NCBI RefSeq assembly: GCF_016907355.1 | Contig: NZ_JAFBBW010000001.1 | Location: 930,001 to 994,000, forward strand | Length of the DNA stretch: 64,000 bases | Direction of reading: 5' to 3' | From: Agromyces aurantiacus | Lineage (GTDB): Bacteria; Actinomycetota; Actinomycetes; Actinomycetales; Microbacteriaceae | Shown here: positions 8,415 through 17,367 of the stretch, piece by piece | Numbering within the stretch: the first letter of the stretch is position 1 | Layout: each line of letters starts with the position of its first letter | Made by a program: the position numbers and the translations under genes | The notes under the pieces: generated by a model | The model's database searches: none | Told to the model about the DNA's origin: nothing | The model's input: only the letters and a program-made list of their open reading frames with translations

Positions 8415-9740
8415 ATGAGCACCGAGAACCGCCCCGGCGACCAGACCCAGACCGCCGCCGAGCTGCAGCTCGAGTGGGACGCCGACCCCCGCTGGGAGGG
8501 CGTGAAGCGCGACTACACCGCCGAGGACGTCATCGCCCTCCGCGGCCCGGTGCGCGAGGAGCGCACGCTCGCCCGCCGCGGTGCCGAGAAGCTGTGGGAG
8601 GACATCCAGAAGAACACCGGCACCGCGTTCGAGCGCATGGAGGACCCGGAGTGGTCGGCCGCGCTCGGCGCCCTCACCGGCAACCAGGCCGTGCAGCAGG
8701 TGCGCGCGGGCCTCAAGGCCATCTACCTCTCGGGCTGGCAGGTCGCCGCCGACGCCAACCTCAGCGGCCAGACCTACCCCGACCAGTCGCTCTACCCCGC
8801 CAACTCGGTCCCGGCCGTCGTGCGCCGCATCAACAACGCGCTGCTCCGGGCCGGGCAGGTCGAGCAGGGCACCGACGACCGCGACTGGATGGCGCCCATC
8901 GTCGCCGACGCCGAGGCCGGCTTCGGCGGCCCGCTCAACGCCTACGAGCTCATGCACCAGATGATCGAGGCCGGCGCGGCGGGCGTGCACTGGGAGGACC
9001 AGCTCGCGAGCGAGAAGAAGTGCGGCCACATGGGAGGCAAGGTGCTCGTGCCCACCGGCCAGCACATCCGCACGATCAACGCAGCCCGCATGGCGGCGGA
9101 TGTCGCCGGCGTGCCGTCGATCATCATCGCCCGCACCGACGCGCTCGCCGCGACCCTGCTCACGAGCGACCACGACGAGCGCGACCGCCCGTTCGTGACC
9201 GGCGAGCGCACCGCCGAGGGCTTCTACAACGTGCAGAACGGCATCGAGCCGGTCATCGCCCGCGGCCTCGCCTACGCCGAGTACGCCGACCTGCTGTGGG
9301 TCGAGTCGGCCGAGCCCGACCTCGAGCTCGCCCGCCGATTCGCCGAGGCCGTGCACGCCAAGTTCCCGGGCAAGCGCCTCTCGTACAACTGCTCGCCGAG
9401 CTTCAACTGGAAGCGCCACCTCGACGACGACCAGATCGCGAAGTTCCAGCGCGAGCTCGCCTCGATGGGCTACGCGTTCCAGTTCATCACGCTCGCGGGC
9501 TTCCACTCCCTGAACCACGGCATGTTCACGCTCGCCAAGGACTACAACGAGCGCCACATGTCGGCGTACGTCGAGCTCCAGGAGGCCGAGTTCGCCTCCG
9601 AGGCCGACGGCTACACCGCCACGCGCCACCAGCGCGAGGTCGGCACCGGCTACTTCGACCAGATCGCCACGGCGCTGAACCCGAACAGCGCGACCCTCGC
9701 CCTCGTCGGATCGACCGAGGAAGAGCAGTTCCAGCACTGA
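8415..9740 (+). CDS. aceA: Isocitrate lyase
   Basis: Cleaves isocitrate to glyoxylate and succinate, the first step of the glyoxylate shunt used for growth on acetate or fatty acids. 441 residues, the usual length of the short bacterial enzyme. The catalytic KKCGHMGGK motif is at residues 201-209 (Cys203), with the Mg-binding DAEAGFGG block at 165-172 and SPSFNWK further on. ATG at 8415 has GAAGGAG 9 nt upstream. The next gene on the same strand is malate synthase, so the two shunt enzymes are adjacent, separated by a large hairpin. Confidence 0.97.
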   Translation: MSTENRPGDQTQTAAELQLEWDADPRWEGVKRDYTAEDVIALRGPVREERTLARRGAEKLWEDIQKNTGTAFERMEDPEWSAALGALTGNQAVQQVRAGLKAIYLSGWQVAADANLSGQTYPDQSLYPANSVPAVVRRINNALLRAGQVEQGTDDRDWMAPIVADAEAGFGGPLNAYELMHQMIEAGAAGVHWEDQLASEKKCGHMGGKVLVPTGQHIRTINAARMAADVAGVPSIIIARTDALAATLLTSDHDERDRPFVTGERTAEGFYNVQNGIEPVIARGLAYAEYADLLWVESAEPDLELARRFAEAVHAKFPGKRLSYNCSPSFNWKRHLDDDQIAKFQRELASMGYAFQFITLAGFHSLNHGMFTLAKDYNERHMSAYVELQEAEFASEADGYTATRHQREVGTGYFDQIATALNPNSATLALVGSTEEEQFQH

Positions 9741-9750
9741 CCCGCTCTGC

Positions 9751-9819
9751 GGGTTGAGGAGGCCGCTCGCGGCCGTCTCGAAACCCGGCACCGCGACCGG
9801 GTTTCGAGAGCCTCAACCC
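9751..9819. repeat. Long nested palindrome between aceA and aceB (REP-like)
   Basis: Outer arms GGGTTGAGG (9751-9759) and CCTCAACCC (9811-9819); inner arms TCTCGAAACCCGG (9776-9788) and CCGGGTTTCGAGA (9797-9809); a third stem GGCCG/CGGCC lies at 9761-9774. It can fold as a three-way structure. Similar elements are, from memory, widely dispersed in Microbacteriaceae intergenic regions. It may stop transcription or adjust aceA/aceB mRNA ratio. Confidence 0.75.
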
Positions 9820-9843
9820 TCACGAGACGAAGGAGACGAGACC

Positions 9844-11511
9844 ATGACCATCACCATCGACCGACCGACCACCTCCGAGCCGAAGCCGGCGCGCACCGCG
9901 CCCGCCTTCCAGGCGGTCCAGCCGCAGCTCGAGGTCACCGCGCCGTACGGCGAGCGCTACGAGGAGATCCTCACGCCCGAGGCGCTCGAGTTCCTCGCCG
10001 CGCTGCACGACCGGTTCGCGCACACGCGGCACGAGCTGCTCGCCATCCGGCTGCAGACCCGCGTCGACGCCGCGAACGGCCGCGACCCGAAGTTCCTGCC
10101 CGAGACCGAGTGGATCCGGAACGACCCGTCGTGGCGCGTCGCGGGCGCCGGCCCGGGCCTCGAGGACCGCCGCGTCGAGATCACCGGCCCGACCGACCGG
10201 AAGATGGCCATCAACGCGCTCAACTCCGGTGCGAAGGTGTGGCTCGCCGACCACGAGGACGCCACGAGCCCGACCTGGTCGAACGTCGTCGAGGGGCAGC
10301 TGAGCCTGTTCGACTTCCTGCGCGGGAACCTCGAGTACACGAGCCCCGAGGGCAAGGAGTACCGGGTCACCGCGACGGAGACCCCGACGATCGTGTTCCG
10401 TCCGCGCGGCTGGCACTTGGTCGAGAAGCACCTGAAGTTCCACGACCGCGCCGGGCGCGCCATGCACGCCTCGGGCTCGCTCGTCGACTTCGGCCTGTAC
10501 TTCTTCCACAACGCGAAGGCCCTCATCGCGGCCGGCCGCGGACCGTACTTCTACCTGCCGAAGCTCGAGTCGCACCGCGAGGCGAAGCTGTGGAACGACA
10601 TCTTCACGTTCGCCGAGGAGTACGTCGGCATCGCGCACGGCACCATCCGTGCGACGGTGCTCATCGAGACGATCCAGGCCGCGTTCCAGATGGACGAGAT
10701 CCTGTACGAGCTGCGCGACCACTGCGCGGGCCTGAACGCCGGCCGCTGGGACTACATCTTCTCGATCGTGAAGACGTTCCGCTCGCGCGGTCGCCGCTGG
10801 GTCATGCCCGACCGCAAGTCGATCACCATGACGGTGCCGTTCATGCGGGCGTACACCGAGCTGCTCGTGCAGACCTGCCACAAGCGCGGCGCGCACGCGA
10901 TCGGCGGCATGAGCGCGTTCATCCCGAACCGCCGCGACCCCGAGGTGACCGAGCGCGCGCTCGCCGCGGTGTCGGCCGACAAGCGCCGCGAAGCGGGCGA
11001 CGGCTTCGACGGCACGTGGGTCGCGCACCCCGACCTCATCGCGACGGCCCGCGCCGAGTTCGACGCGGTGCTGGGCGACCGGCCGAACCAGGTCGATCGC
11101 CTGCGCGACGACGTGCACGTGACCGCGGCGCAGCTGCTCGACATCCCGTCGATCGGCGGCGAGGTCACGGAGGCCGGTGTCTACGACAACATCTCGATCG
11201 CCATCCGGTACATCGAGTCGTGGCTGCGCGGCACCGGCGCGGCGGCGATCGACAACCTCATGGAGGACGCCGCGACCGCGGAGATCTCGCGCTCGCAGGT
11301 GTGGCAGTGGCTGCACGACAACACCGTCACCGCCGAGGGCACGCGCATCGACCAGACCTCGATCGTGCGCATCATGGCGGCCGCGGTGGCCGACCTGCCG
11401 CGCTTCGAGGGCGACCGCTTCGACGACGCCATCTCGGTGTTCCGGTCGGTCGCGCTCGAGCCGGAGTTCCCCACCTTCCTCACGGTCGGGGCGTACGCCC
11501 GGTTCCTGTAG
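9844..11511 (+). CDS. aceB: Malate synthase A
   Basis: Condenses glyoxylate with acetyl-CoA to malate, second enzyme of the glyoxylate shunt. 555 residues, near the normal size of isoform A (about 530-550) and much shorter than isoform G. Family blocks visible: MAINALNSGAKVWLADHEDA (about 120-139), ATVLIETIQAAFQMDEIL (about 268-285) and GMSAFIPNRRDPEV (about 355-368). ATG at 9844 has GAAGGAGACG upstream. Followed by a strong hairpin terminator. Confidence 0.97.
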   Translation: MTITIDRPTTSEPKPARTAPAFQAVQPQLEVTAPYGERYEEILTPEALEFLAALHDRFAHTRHELLAIRLQTRVDAANGRDPKFLPETEWIRNDPSWRVAGAGPGLEDRRVEITGPTDRKMAINALNSGAKVWLADHEDATSPTWSNVVEGQLSLFDFLRGNLEYTSPEGKEYRVTATETPTIVFRPRGWHLVEKHLKFHDRAGRAMHASGSLVDFGLYFFHNAKALIAAGRGPYFYLPKLESHREAKLWNDIFTFAEEYVGIAHGTIRATVLIETIQAAFQMDEILYELRDHCAGLNAGRWDYIFSIVKTFRSRGRRWVMPDRKSITMTVPFMRAYTELLVQTCHKRGAHAIGGMSAFIPNRRDPEVTERALAAVSADKRREAGDGFDGTWVAHPDLIATARAEFDAVLGDRPNQVDRLRDDVHVTAAQLLDIPSIGGEVTEAGVYDNISIAIRYIESWLRGTGAAAIDNLMEDAATAEISRSQVWQWLHDNTVTAEGTRIDQTSIVRIMAAAVADLPRFEGDRFDDAISVFRSVALEPEFPTFLTVGAYARFL

Positions 11512-11535
11512 GCATCGCCGGGAAGCGATGAAGCG

Positions 11536-11571
11536 AGCGGATGCCGCGGGCCACGCCCCGCGGCATCCGCT
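11536..11571. terminator. Terminator after aceB
   Basis: Fifteen-bp perfect arms (11536-11550 and 11557-11571) with a six-base loop, 24 bp after the aceB stop; no long U-tract. The arms contain the CGGATGCCGCGG word that recurs through the window. Confidence 0.75.
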
Positions 11572-11586
11572 TCGTCGTTCGCGCCC

Positions 11587-11616
11587 TTGACGCGCCCGGA
11601 TCGCTGACTAGAGTCA
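11587..11616 (+). promoter_or_regulatory. Leaderless promoter and palindrome of the MarR-GNAT gene
   Basis: TTGACG -35 (11587-11592) and TAGAGT -10 (11609-11614), 16-bp spacer. The -10 ends six bases before ATG, so transcription should begin at or next to the start codon. TGACT-AG-AGTCA (11605-11616) overlaps the -10 and is a likely autoregulatory site. Confidence 0.6.
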
Positions 11617-11620
11617 GAGG

Positions 11621-12526
11621 ATGGCATCGGATGTCGGGACCGACCCCCTCGCGATCGTGCGGGGCTTCAACCGCACCGTGACCGAGCGCGTCGGCGCGCT
11701 GCAGGAGACCTACCTGGCTCGGGGCCGTTCGCTCGGCGCCTCGCGCCTGCTGTGGGAGATCGGCGAGCACGGCGCCGACGTGCGCGAGCTGCGCGCCCGG
11801 CTCGGCCTCGACTCCGGCTACCTCAGCAGGTTGCTCCGCGCCCTCGAGGCCGAGGGGCTCGTCGCCGTCGGCGGGGCGGCGTCCGACGCGCGCGTGCGGC
11901 GCGCGACGCTCACGCACGCGGGCCGCGAGGAGCGGCGCCGGCTCGATGCGGCGAGCGATGAGCTCGCGGCATCCATGCTCGACCCGCTGCCGCCGGCTCG
12001 CCGCGACCGTCTCGTCGAGGCGATGGCGACCGTCACCCGGCTCCTCGAAGCCGGCCAGGTCGAGATCGAGCGGGCGGATGCCGCGTCGCCCGACGCCCGC
12101 GCGTGCCTCGCGGCCTACTACGCCGAGCTCGCCCGCCGCTTCCCCGGCGGGTTCGACGTCGGGCAGAGCCTGCACCCGGGCACCGACGAGTTCGCCCAGC
12201 CGCACGGCGCGTTCCTGCTCGCGCGCCTGCACGGGCGCGCGATCGGCTGCGGCGGCGTGCTGTTCGAGTCCGACGGCACCGGGTACCTCAAGCGCATGTG
12301 GGTCGCCGACGACGTGCGCGGTCTCGGGGTGGGCGGGTGCCTGCTCGCCGCGCTCGAATCGCTCGCCCGCGAGCACGGCTGCGTCGCCGCGACGCTCGAG
12401 ACGAACGCGAGCCTCACCGAGGCCATCGCGATGTACCGGGCCGCCGGCTACGGCGAGGTGCCGCCGTTCAACGACGAGTTCTATGCCGACCTCTGGTTCC
12501 GCAAGGAGCTCGCCCCGGTCGCCTGA
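11621..12526 (+). CDS. MarR-type HTH / GNAT acetyltransferase fusion protein
   Basis: 301 residues with two domains. Residues ~10-140 are a MarR-like winged helix (LGLDSGYLSRLLRALEAEGL recognition region, wing DARVRRATLT). Residues ~150-298 are a GNAT fold with the acetyl-CoA loop VADDVRGLGVGGCLLA (about 228-243) and the ETNASLTEAIAMYRAAGY helix typical of the family. Such bifunctional HTH/GNAT proteins are common in actinobacteria; substrates are generally unknown. Expressed from a leaderless promoter. It converges with the HerA-like gene, with two bases between the stops. Confidence 0.88.
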   Translation: MASDVGTDPLAIVRGFNRTVTERVGALQETYLARGRSLGASRLLWEIGEHGADVRELRARLGLDSGYLSRLLRALEAEGLVAVGGAASDARVRRATLTHAGREERRRLDAASDELAASMLDPLPPARRDRLVEAMATVTRLLEAGQVEIERADAASPDARACLAAYYAELARRFPGGFDVGQSLHPGTDEFAQPHGAFLLARLHGRAIGCGGVLFESDGTGYLKRMWVADDVRGLGVGGCLLAALESLAREHGCVAATLETNASLTEAIAMYRAAGYGEVPPFNDEFYADLWFRKELAPVA

Positions 12527-12528
12527 GT

Positions 12529-13878
12529 TCAGCGCATGGGCACGCCCACGTCGCTGCCGCCCTCGGGCGTGAGCCGCGTGCCCATCTTCACGAGCGTCGG
12601 CGCGGGCACGAACCCGCCCGCGAACAGCGCCTCGCCCTGCCGGAACCACGGCGACATCGCGAGCAGCCCCGCGGGTGCGACGCCGAAGTACGACCCGAGC
12701 TGCGCGAGGTCGCCGGGCGAGCTCATCTTCATGACGGCCAGGTTGTCGCACTGCGAGATGATCCCCGGATGGATCTTCGAGGGCCGTTGCGTCGACAGCA
12801 GCAGCCACAGGCCGTACTTGCGGCCCTCGGCGGCGATCTGGATGATCCGCTCGCGCACCGCGACCGCGAGCGGCGTGACCAGGTCGGGCGAGCAGAGGTT
12901 GTGCGCCTCGTCGATCACGAGCAGCACCGGCCGGCGCTCGGCGCGCCGCGCCCACAGGTCGTCGAGCACGGAGATCGCGACCGAGAGGTGCTGGTCGGGC
13001 GTCGAGAAGCCGCCGAGGTCGAGCACCGTGGCATCCGGCCGTCCGGCGATGATGTCGGTCACCGGCGTGCGCTCGCCGGCCCAGAGCTCCCAGTCGAGCA
13101 TGCCCAGGTTGTCGATGCGGGTCGCGAGCGCCTGCCGCCCCGGATCCTCCGACGCCCGCAGCTCGCCGAGCAGCGAGTCCTTGTCGAGCGCCGTCGCGAC
13201 CTCGTCGGAATGCAGCAGCGTGTTGAACTCGCGTGCGTCGGCGACGGGGTCGAGCCGCAGGATCGCGGCCTTCGCCTCGATCGGCAGCGACCGGAAGTGC
13301 ACGAGCAGCGGGTCGGGCCCGTTCGGGCGCAGCACGCGGATGTCGCGCGAGGCCAGCGCCGCCGCATCCTCGCCGGTCACGCCCTCGCGCAGCTCGCCGA
13401 GCCGCACGAAGTCGGAGTTCGGGTCGAACACCACGATCGGCAGCGCGGTGTGCGCGAGCACCTGCTCGAGCACGACGCCGAGCGCGTAGGTCTTGCCCGA
13501 GCCCGACTGTCCGCACCAGAACGTGTGCCGGTTGAACCGCGACCCGATGAGCTTCGCCGGCCCCGGCGAGGCGAGCATCGTGCCGATGTCGAGCGTCGCG
13601 CGCGACGCGCGGTGGAGGGCGTCGACGGATGCCGCGTCGGCCGGCCGCACGTGCGCGTCGCGGAACGGCGCATCCGAGCGCTGGTCCAACCCGCCGTCGC
13701 CGTCGAGCACCCCGAGCACGCGCCCGACCTCGGCGCCATCCGGCGAGACCGCCTCGATGAGCCCGAGCCACGCGCCCTCCGGCGTCTCGAGACGCACGAG
13801 CGTGCCCGTCGGCGCGCCCTCGCCCGCGCTCGTCGTGAACGACCTGCCGTCGACCGATGCCGCCAGCACTCCTGACAT
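12529..13878 (-). CDS. HerA-like (DUF87) ATP-binding protein
   Basis: 449-residue P-loop ATPase of the HerA/FtsK superfamily. An N-terminal beta-barrel-like region (1-110) precedes Walker A GQSGSGKT (about 123-130), Walker B VLLVIDEAHN (about 293-302) and the arginine/Q-rich stretch LLLSTQRPSKIHP. HerA proteins translocate DNA in end resection together with NurA; no NurA-like nuclease is adjacent, so a repair role is only suggested. Similar stand-alone ATPases occur in many actinobacteria. ATG at 13878 has a GGAGGGGG ribosome site. Convergent with the MarR-GNAT gene. Confidence 0.82.
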   Translation of the reverse strand: MSGVLAASVDGRSFTTSAGEGAPTGTLVRLETPEGAWLGLIEAVSPDGAEVGRVLGVLDGDGGLDQRSDAPFRDAHVRPADAASVDALHRASRATLDIGTMLASPGPAKLIGSRFNRHTFWCGQSGSGKTYALGVVLEQVLAHTALPIVVFDPNSDFVRLGELREGVTGEDAAALASRDIRVLRPNGPDPLLVHFRSLPIEAKAAILRLDPVADAREFNTLLHSDEVATALDKDSLLGELRASEDPGRQALATRIDNLGMLDWELWAGERTPVTDIIAGRPDATVLDLGGFSTPDQHLSVAISVLDDLWARRAERRPVLLVIDEAHNLCSPDLVTPLAVAVRERIIQIAAEGRKYGLWLLLSTQRPSKIHPGIISQCDNLAVMKMSSPGDLAQLGSYFGVAPAGLLAMSPWFRQGEALFAGGFVPAPTLVKMGTRLTPEGGSDVGVPMR

Positions 13879-13974
13879 CCGGACCCCCTCCGCCGGCCGG
13901 GCGTCCCCGCCCGTGCCCTGACGTCACCCTCTCACGGCGCGTCGCCGCGCGTCGAGCGGCTCCGCGCAGCGGGA

Positions 13975-13980
13975 TAGGGT
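13975..13980 (+). promoter_or_regulatory. Leaderless -10 box (TAGGGT)
   Basis: TAGGGT ends six bases before the GTG at 13987; no ribosome site is present between them. Confidence 0.5.
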
Positions 13981-13986
13981 GCCGGA

Positions 13987-14571
13987 GTGACCGTGCACAT
14001 CCGCCCCGCCGCCGACTCGGATGCCGCGGCGCTCGCCGCGCTCGCCGCGGTGACGTTCCCGCTCGCGTGCCCCCCGTCGACCACCGCCGAGTCGATCTCG
14101 GACTTCATCGCCCGGCACCTCACGCGCGACCGGTTCGCCGAGTACCTCGTCGACCCCGACCGCACGCTGCTCGTCGCGGTCGCCGACGACGCGCACGCGC
14201 CGCACTGGCGCGGCGAGCTCGACGGCACCGCGGGCCTCGTCGGCTGGTCGATGCTCGTGCGCACCGAGGGCGGCGAGCCTGCCGACGCCGATGCCGCGGC
14301 CGCCGTCTCAGCACGGCCCGCGATCGAGCTCAGCAAGATGTACGCGCACCCGGCGGCGCACGGGCAGGGCGTCGCGGGCGAGCTCATGCGCGCGACCCTC
14401 GCCGAGGCGAGCCGCGAGGGCATGCCGATCGTGTGGCTCGGCGTGAACGAGGAGAACGCGCGCGCCATCCGGTTCTACGAGAAGCACGGGTTCGCGCGCG
14501 TCGGCACGAAGCGCTTCCGCCTCGGCGATCGCTGGGAGCACGACCTCGTGCTCGCGCGGCCGCTGCCCTGA
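13987..14571 (+). CDS. GNAT family N-acetyltransferase
   Basis: 194 residues, a single GNAT domain. The acetyl-CoA loop is HPAAHGQGVAGELM (about 120-133, Q/RxxGxG/A), followed by WLGVNEENARAIRFYEKHGF, the C-terminal strand-helix signature. The stretch from LSKMYAHP resembles small-molecule or peptide N-acetyltransferases; the substrate is not predictable. GTG at 13987 is supported by the -10 box six bases upstream. Divergent from the HerA-like gene; the 3' end lies 9 bp from the photolyase stop (convergent). Confidence 0.87.
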   Translation: MTVHIRPAADSDAAALAALAAVTFPLACPPSTTAESISDFIARHLTRDRFAEYLVDPDRTLLVAVADDAHAPHWRGELDGTAGLVGWSMLVRTEGGEPADADAAAAVSARPAIELSKMYAHPAAHGQGVAGELMRATLAEASREGMPIVWLGVNEENARAIRFYEKHGFARVGTKRFRLGDRWEHDLVLARPLP

Positions 14572-14580
14572 CGGCGGCGG

Positions 14581-15957
14581 CTACCGCGACGCCTTGACCC
14601 GTTCGTAGGCCGCGAGCGCCGCGTCGCGCGTCGCCTTCAGGTCGACGATCGGCTCGGGATAGTCGTCGGTGCCGTACTCGGGCACCCACCGGCGCACGTA
14701 CTCGCCGTCGGGGTCGAACTTCTCGCGCTGCAGCTCGGGGTTGAACACGCGGAAATACGGCGCCGCGTCGGCGCCCGACCCGGCGACCCACTGCCAGCCG
14801 AACGGGTTCGACGCGTGGTCGGCGTCGACGAGCGTGTCCCAGAACCACTGCTCGCCCCGGCGCCAGTCGATGAGCAGGTTCTTGGTCAGGAACGACGCCG
14901 CGATCATGCGCACGCGGTTGTGCAGCACGCCGCTGTGCCAGAGCTCGCGCATGCCCGCGTCGACCACGGGAACGCCCGTACGGCCGCGCTCCCACGCGGT
15001 GAGCGCGGACGGGTGCAGGTGCGGCCAGGGGAACGCGTCGAACTCGGCCCGCCAGTTCTTCGTCGCGAGGTCGGGGAAGTGGAACAGGACGTGCCACGCG
15101 AACTCGCGCCATCCGACCTCGGAGAGGAACTTGCGCGCGCCCTCGGTGCCGGCCGCGTGCTCGCGGGTGGCGTGCCACACCTGGTGCGGGCTCAACTCGC
15201 CCCAGCGCAGGCGCGGCGAGAGCCGGCTCGTGACCTGCCGGTCCATGCGGTCGCGGCCCGTCGCGTAGTCGACCAGGTCGTCGCGCAGGAACTCGCGCAG
15301 GCGCCGGTGCGCCGCCGCTTCGCCCGGCTCCCAGGTCTCGCGGAGCCCGCCCGCCCAATCGGGCGCCGTGGGCAGCAGGCCCCAGTCGTCGAGGTCGTCG
15401 CTCGCCGGACCGCCGCGCCCCGACGGCCCGCCGACCCCGTCGAGCTCGGAGGGCGCGGGCAGCGGGCGCCGCGGCTCGTCGGCCGCGAGGCACGCCTTCC
15501 AGAACGGCGTGAACACCGAGAACGGGGTGCCCGAGCCCGTGCGGATCGTCCACGGCTCGAACAGCAGCGACCCGGCGAAGCTCTCGACCTCGAGGCCCGC
15601 ATCGCGCAGCCCGGCCTTCAGCGCGGTGTCGATCTCGCGCTCGGCGCCGCCGTACCGCCGGTTCCAGTAGACGGCGCCGGCGCCGACCTCGTCGACGAGC
15701 GAGCGGATGACGCGGCCCGCCTCGCCGCGACGGAGAACGAGCCGCACGCCCCGCTCGCGCAGGTCGTCGGCGAGCGAGGCGAGCGAGTGGTGCAGCCACC
15801 ACCGGGCCGCGCCGCCGAGCGGGCGGATGCCGGTCGACTCCTCATCGAGCACGTACACCGCGACGATGGGCTCGCCGCGCTCGACCGCCGCGTGCAGCGC
15901 GGGATGGTCGCCCACCCGCAGGTCGTCGCGGAACCAGACGACGGACGGCGCGCTCAT
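14581..15957 (-). CDS. phr: Deoxyribodipyrimidine photolyase
   Basis: Light-driven repair of UV pyrimidine dimers. 458 residues, the usual length of class I CPD photolyases. N-terminal alpha/beta antenna domain starts VVWFRDDLRVGDHPAL; the FAD-binding helical domain contains LSPRLRWGELSPHQVW (about 245-260), the WREFAWHVLFHFP block, and ASNPFGWQWVAGSGADAAPY (about 380-400). The -10 box TAGCGT lies six bases before ATG and includes the stop codon of the upstream MFS gene, so it can be transcribed alone as a leaderless mRNA as well as by read-through. Confidence 0.95.
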   Translation of the reverse strand: MSAPSVVWFRDDLRVGDHPALHAAVERGEPIVAVYVLDEESTGIRPLGGAARWWLHHSLASLADDLRERGVRLVLRRGEAGRVIRSLVDEVGAGAVYWNRRYGGAEREIDTALKAGLRDAGLEVESFAGSLLFEPWTIRTGSGTPFSVFTPFWKACLAADEPRRPLPAPSELDGVGGPSGRGGPASDDLDDWGLLPTAPDWAGGLRETWEPGEAAAHRRLREFLRDDLVDYATGRDRMDRQVTSRLSPRLRWGELSPHQVWHATREHAAGTEGARKFLSEVGWREFAWHVLFHFPDLATKNWRAEFDAFPWPHLHPSALTAWERGRTGVPVVDAGMRELWHSGVLHNRVRMIAASFLTKNLLIDWRRGEQWFWDTLVDADHASNPFGWQWVAGSGADAAPYFRVFNPELQREKFDPDGEYVRRWVPEYGTDDYPEPIVDLKATRDAALAAYERVKASR

Positions 15958-15963
15958 GCCGTC

Positions 15964-15969
15964 ACGCTA
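15964..15969 (-). promoter_or_regulatory. Leaderless -10 box of phr, overlapping the MFS stop codon
   Basis: TAGCGT on the minus strand; its first three bases are the TAG stop of the upstream MFS gene and it ends six bases before the photolyase ATG. Confidence 0.5.
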
Positions 15970-17310
15970 GCCGACCGATCCGACGCCGAGGCTGGGCATC
16001 GGCTGCGGATCGGCGGCCCGGCGCGCGGACGCGCGCGCGAGCGCCCAGGTGCCGAGCCCCGACGCGAGGAAGATCGCGCCGAGCGCGACCCAGCCGGCGA
16101 GCCCGTGCTCGAGCGCGGTGGCGGCGACCACGAGCGGGGCGCACAGCGCGCCGATCGAGTAGCCCATCCCGAACACCCCCTGGTACGTCCCCGCGCGGAC
16201 GGGGTCGGCGAGCTCGAAGCTGAGCCCCCATCCGCCGGCCTGCGAGAGCACCTCGGCGAACGCGTGCGCGAGCGCGGCGAGGAGCACGACCACGACGGCG
16301 GCCCAGGCCGTCAGGCCGGCGGCCAGCGCATACACGACGCACGCTCCGGCCATCAGCCACGCGGCGATCGCCGAGACGCGCCCGGCGACCCGCAGGTCGT
16401 GCGTGCCGCGCGAGAGGGGGACCTGGAACAGCACCACGACCACGGTGTTCAGGATGAGCACCGCCGCGACGACGGTCTCCGGCGCCTCGGTGGAGTGCGC
16501 GACCCATAACGGCACGCCGATGTTCGTGACGGCGAACTGCATGCCGAACACGGCGCTGAGCAGCGTCAGCAGCAGGTAGCGGGGGTCGCGCCAGGGCGAG
16601 TGGGCGCGCAGCGCGATCCGTTCCGCCCGCGCGGAGGCGCGCACGTCGGTCGAGCCGGTCGCGGTCGTGACCGGCTCGGCCGCGCGCGGCGCCGGCGCGT
16701 CGACCGTGCGGGGGAGTCGGACGAGCTGGGTCACGGCGACGAGCGACGCCAGCCCGGCGGCGACGATCGTCGCGCGGTACGCCTCGGGGGTGCCGAGCGC
16801 GAGCGCGAGGGCGCCGATCCCCGATCCCGCCGCGATCGAGATGTTGGTGACGGTGCGCAGCACGGCCCGCGCGCCCACGCGGCGTTCGCCGGTGAAGGCG
16901 CGTGCGATGATCGCGCTCCGGGATGCGTTCGACGCCTGCTCGAGGGCGCCGACGCTCACGGCGATGACGATCGCGGTGGCCAGGTCGCCGACCAGGACGT
17001 ACGCGATGAGTCCGATGCCCTCGGCGATCGTGAGGGAGACCAGCAGCCGCCTGGCGCTGAGCCGGTCGGCGAGCCACCCGCCCGCGAACGCCGACAGCAC
17101 GCCGGCCGCGCTGGCGAGGGTGAGCACCAGCGCGACCTGCTGGGCGTCGAGCCCGACCACGAAGGTGAAGTACAGCACCGTGACGGTGAGGAAGATCCCG
17201 CGGCCGACCCGGGCGATGAGGGTCGCGATGACGAGCACGCGGAGCACGGGGTCGGCGAGCGGGGCGAGGATCCGGGACACGAGCGGAGTGCGGTGGGGGG
17301 CGACGGTCAC
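15967..17310 (-). CDS. MFS transporter
   Basis: 447 residues with about twelve hydrophobic segments; the loop GGWLADRLSARRLL (about 77-90) is the MFS motif A region between helices 2 and 3. Looks like a drug- or metabolite-efflux MFS protein; no substrate indicated. GTG at 17310 has GGAGGG directly upstream. Divergent from the ArsR-type regulator at 17366, whose palindromic operator lies in the 55-bp gap and probably controls both genes. Confidence 0.88.
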   Translation of the reverse strand: MTVAPHRTPLVSRILAPLADPVLRVLVIATLIARVGRGIFLTVTVLYFTFVVGLDAQQVALVLTLASAAGVLSAFAGGWLADRLSARRLLVSLTIAEGIGLIAYVLVGDLATAIVIAVSVGALEQASNASRSAIIARAFTGERRVGARAVLRTVTNISIAAGSGIGALALALGTPEAYRATIVAAGLASLVAVTQLVRLPRTVDAPAPRAAEPVTTATGSTDVRASARAERIALRAHSPWRDPRYLLLTLLSAVFGMQFAVTNIGVPLWVAHSTEAPETVVAAVLILNTVVVVLFQVPLSRGTHDLRVAGRVSAIAAWLMAGACVVYALAAGLTAWAAVVVVLLAALAHAFAEVLSQAGGWGLSFELADPVRAGTYQGVFGMGYSIGALCAPLVVAATALEHGLAGWVALGAIFLASGLGTWALARASARRAADPQPMPSLGVGSVG

Positions 17311-17348
17311 CCCTCCGTTCTGCCAGCACGGCGCCTGCGGTGGAATCG

Positions 17349-17367
17349 ATGTAGCGTTCTGCTACAT
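17349..17367. promoter_or_regulatory. Perfect palindromic operator over the ArsR start codon
   Basis: ATGTAGC-GTTCT-GCTACAT. The right arm contains the regulator's own start ATG, and TAGCGT (17352-17357) in the left part is its -10 box. Binding here would block transcription start of the regulator and could also control the divergent MFS gene. Confidence 0.7.

Noticed and set aside
8211..9791. Minus-strand open frame opposite aceA
   Set aside because: Antisense shadow of an unmistakable isocitrate lyase.
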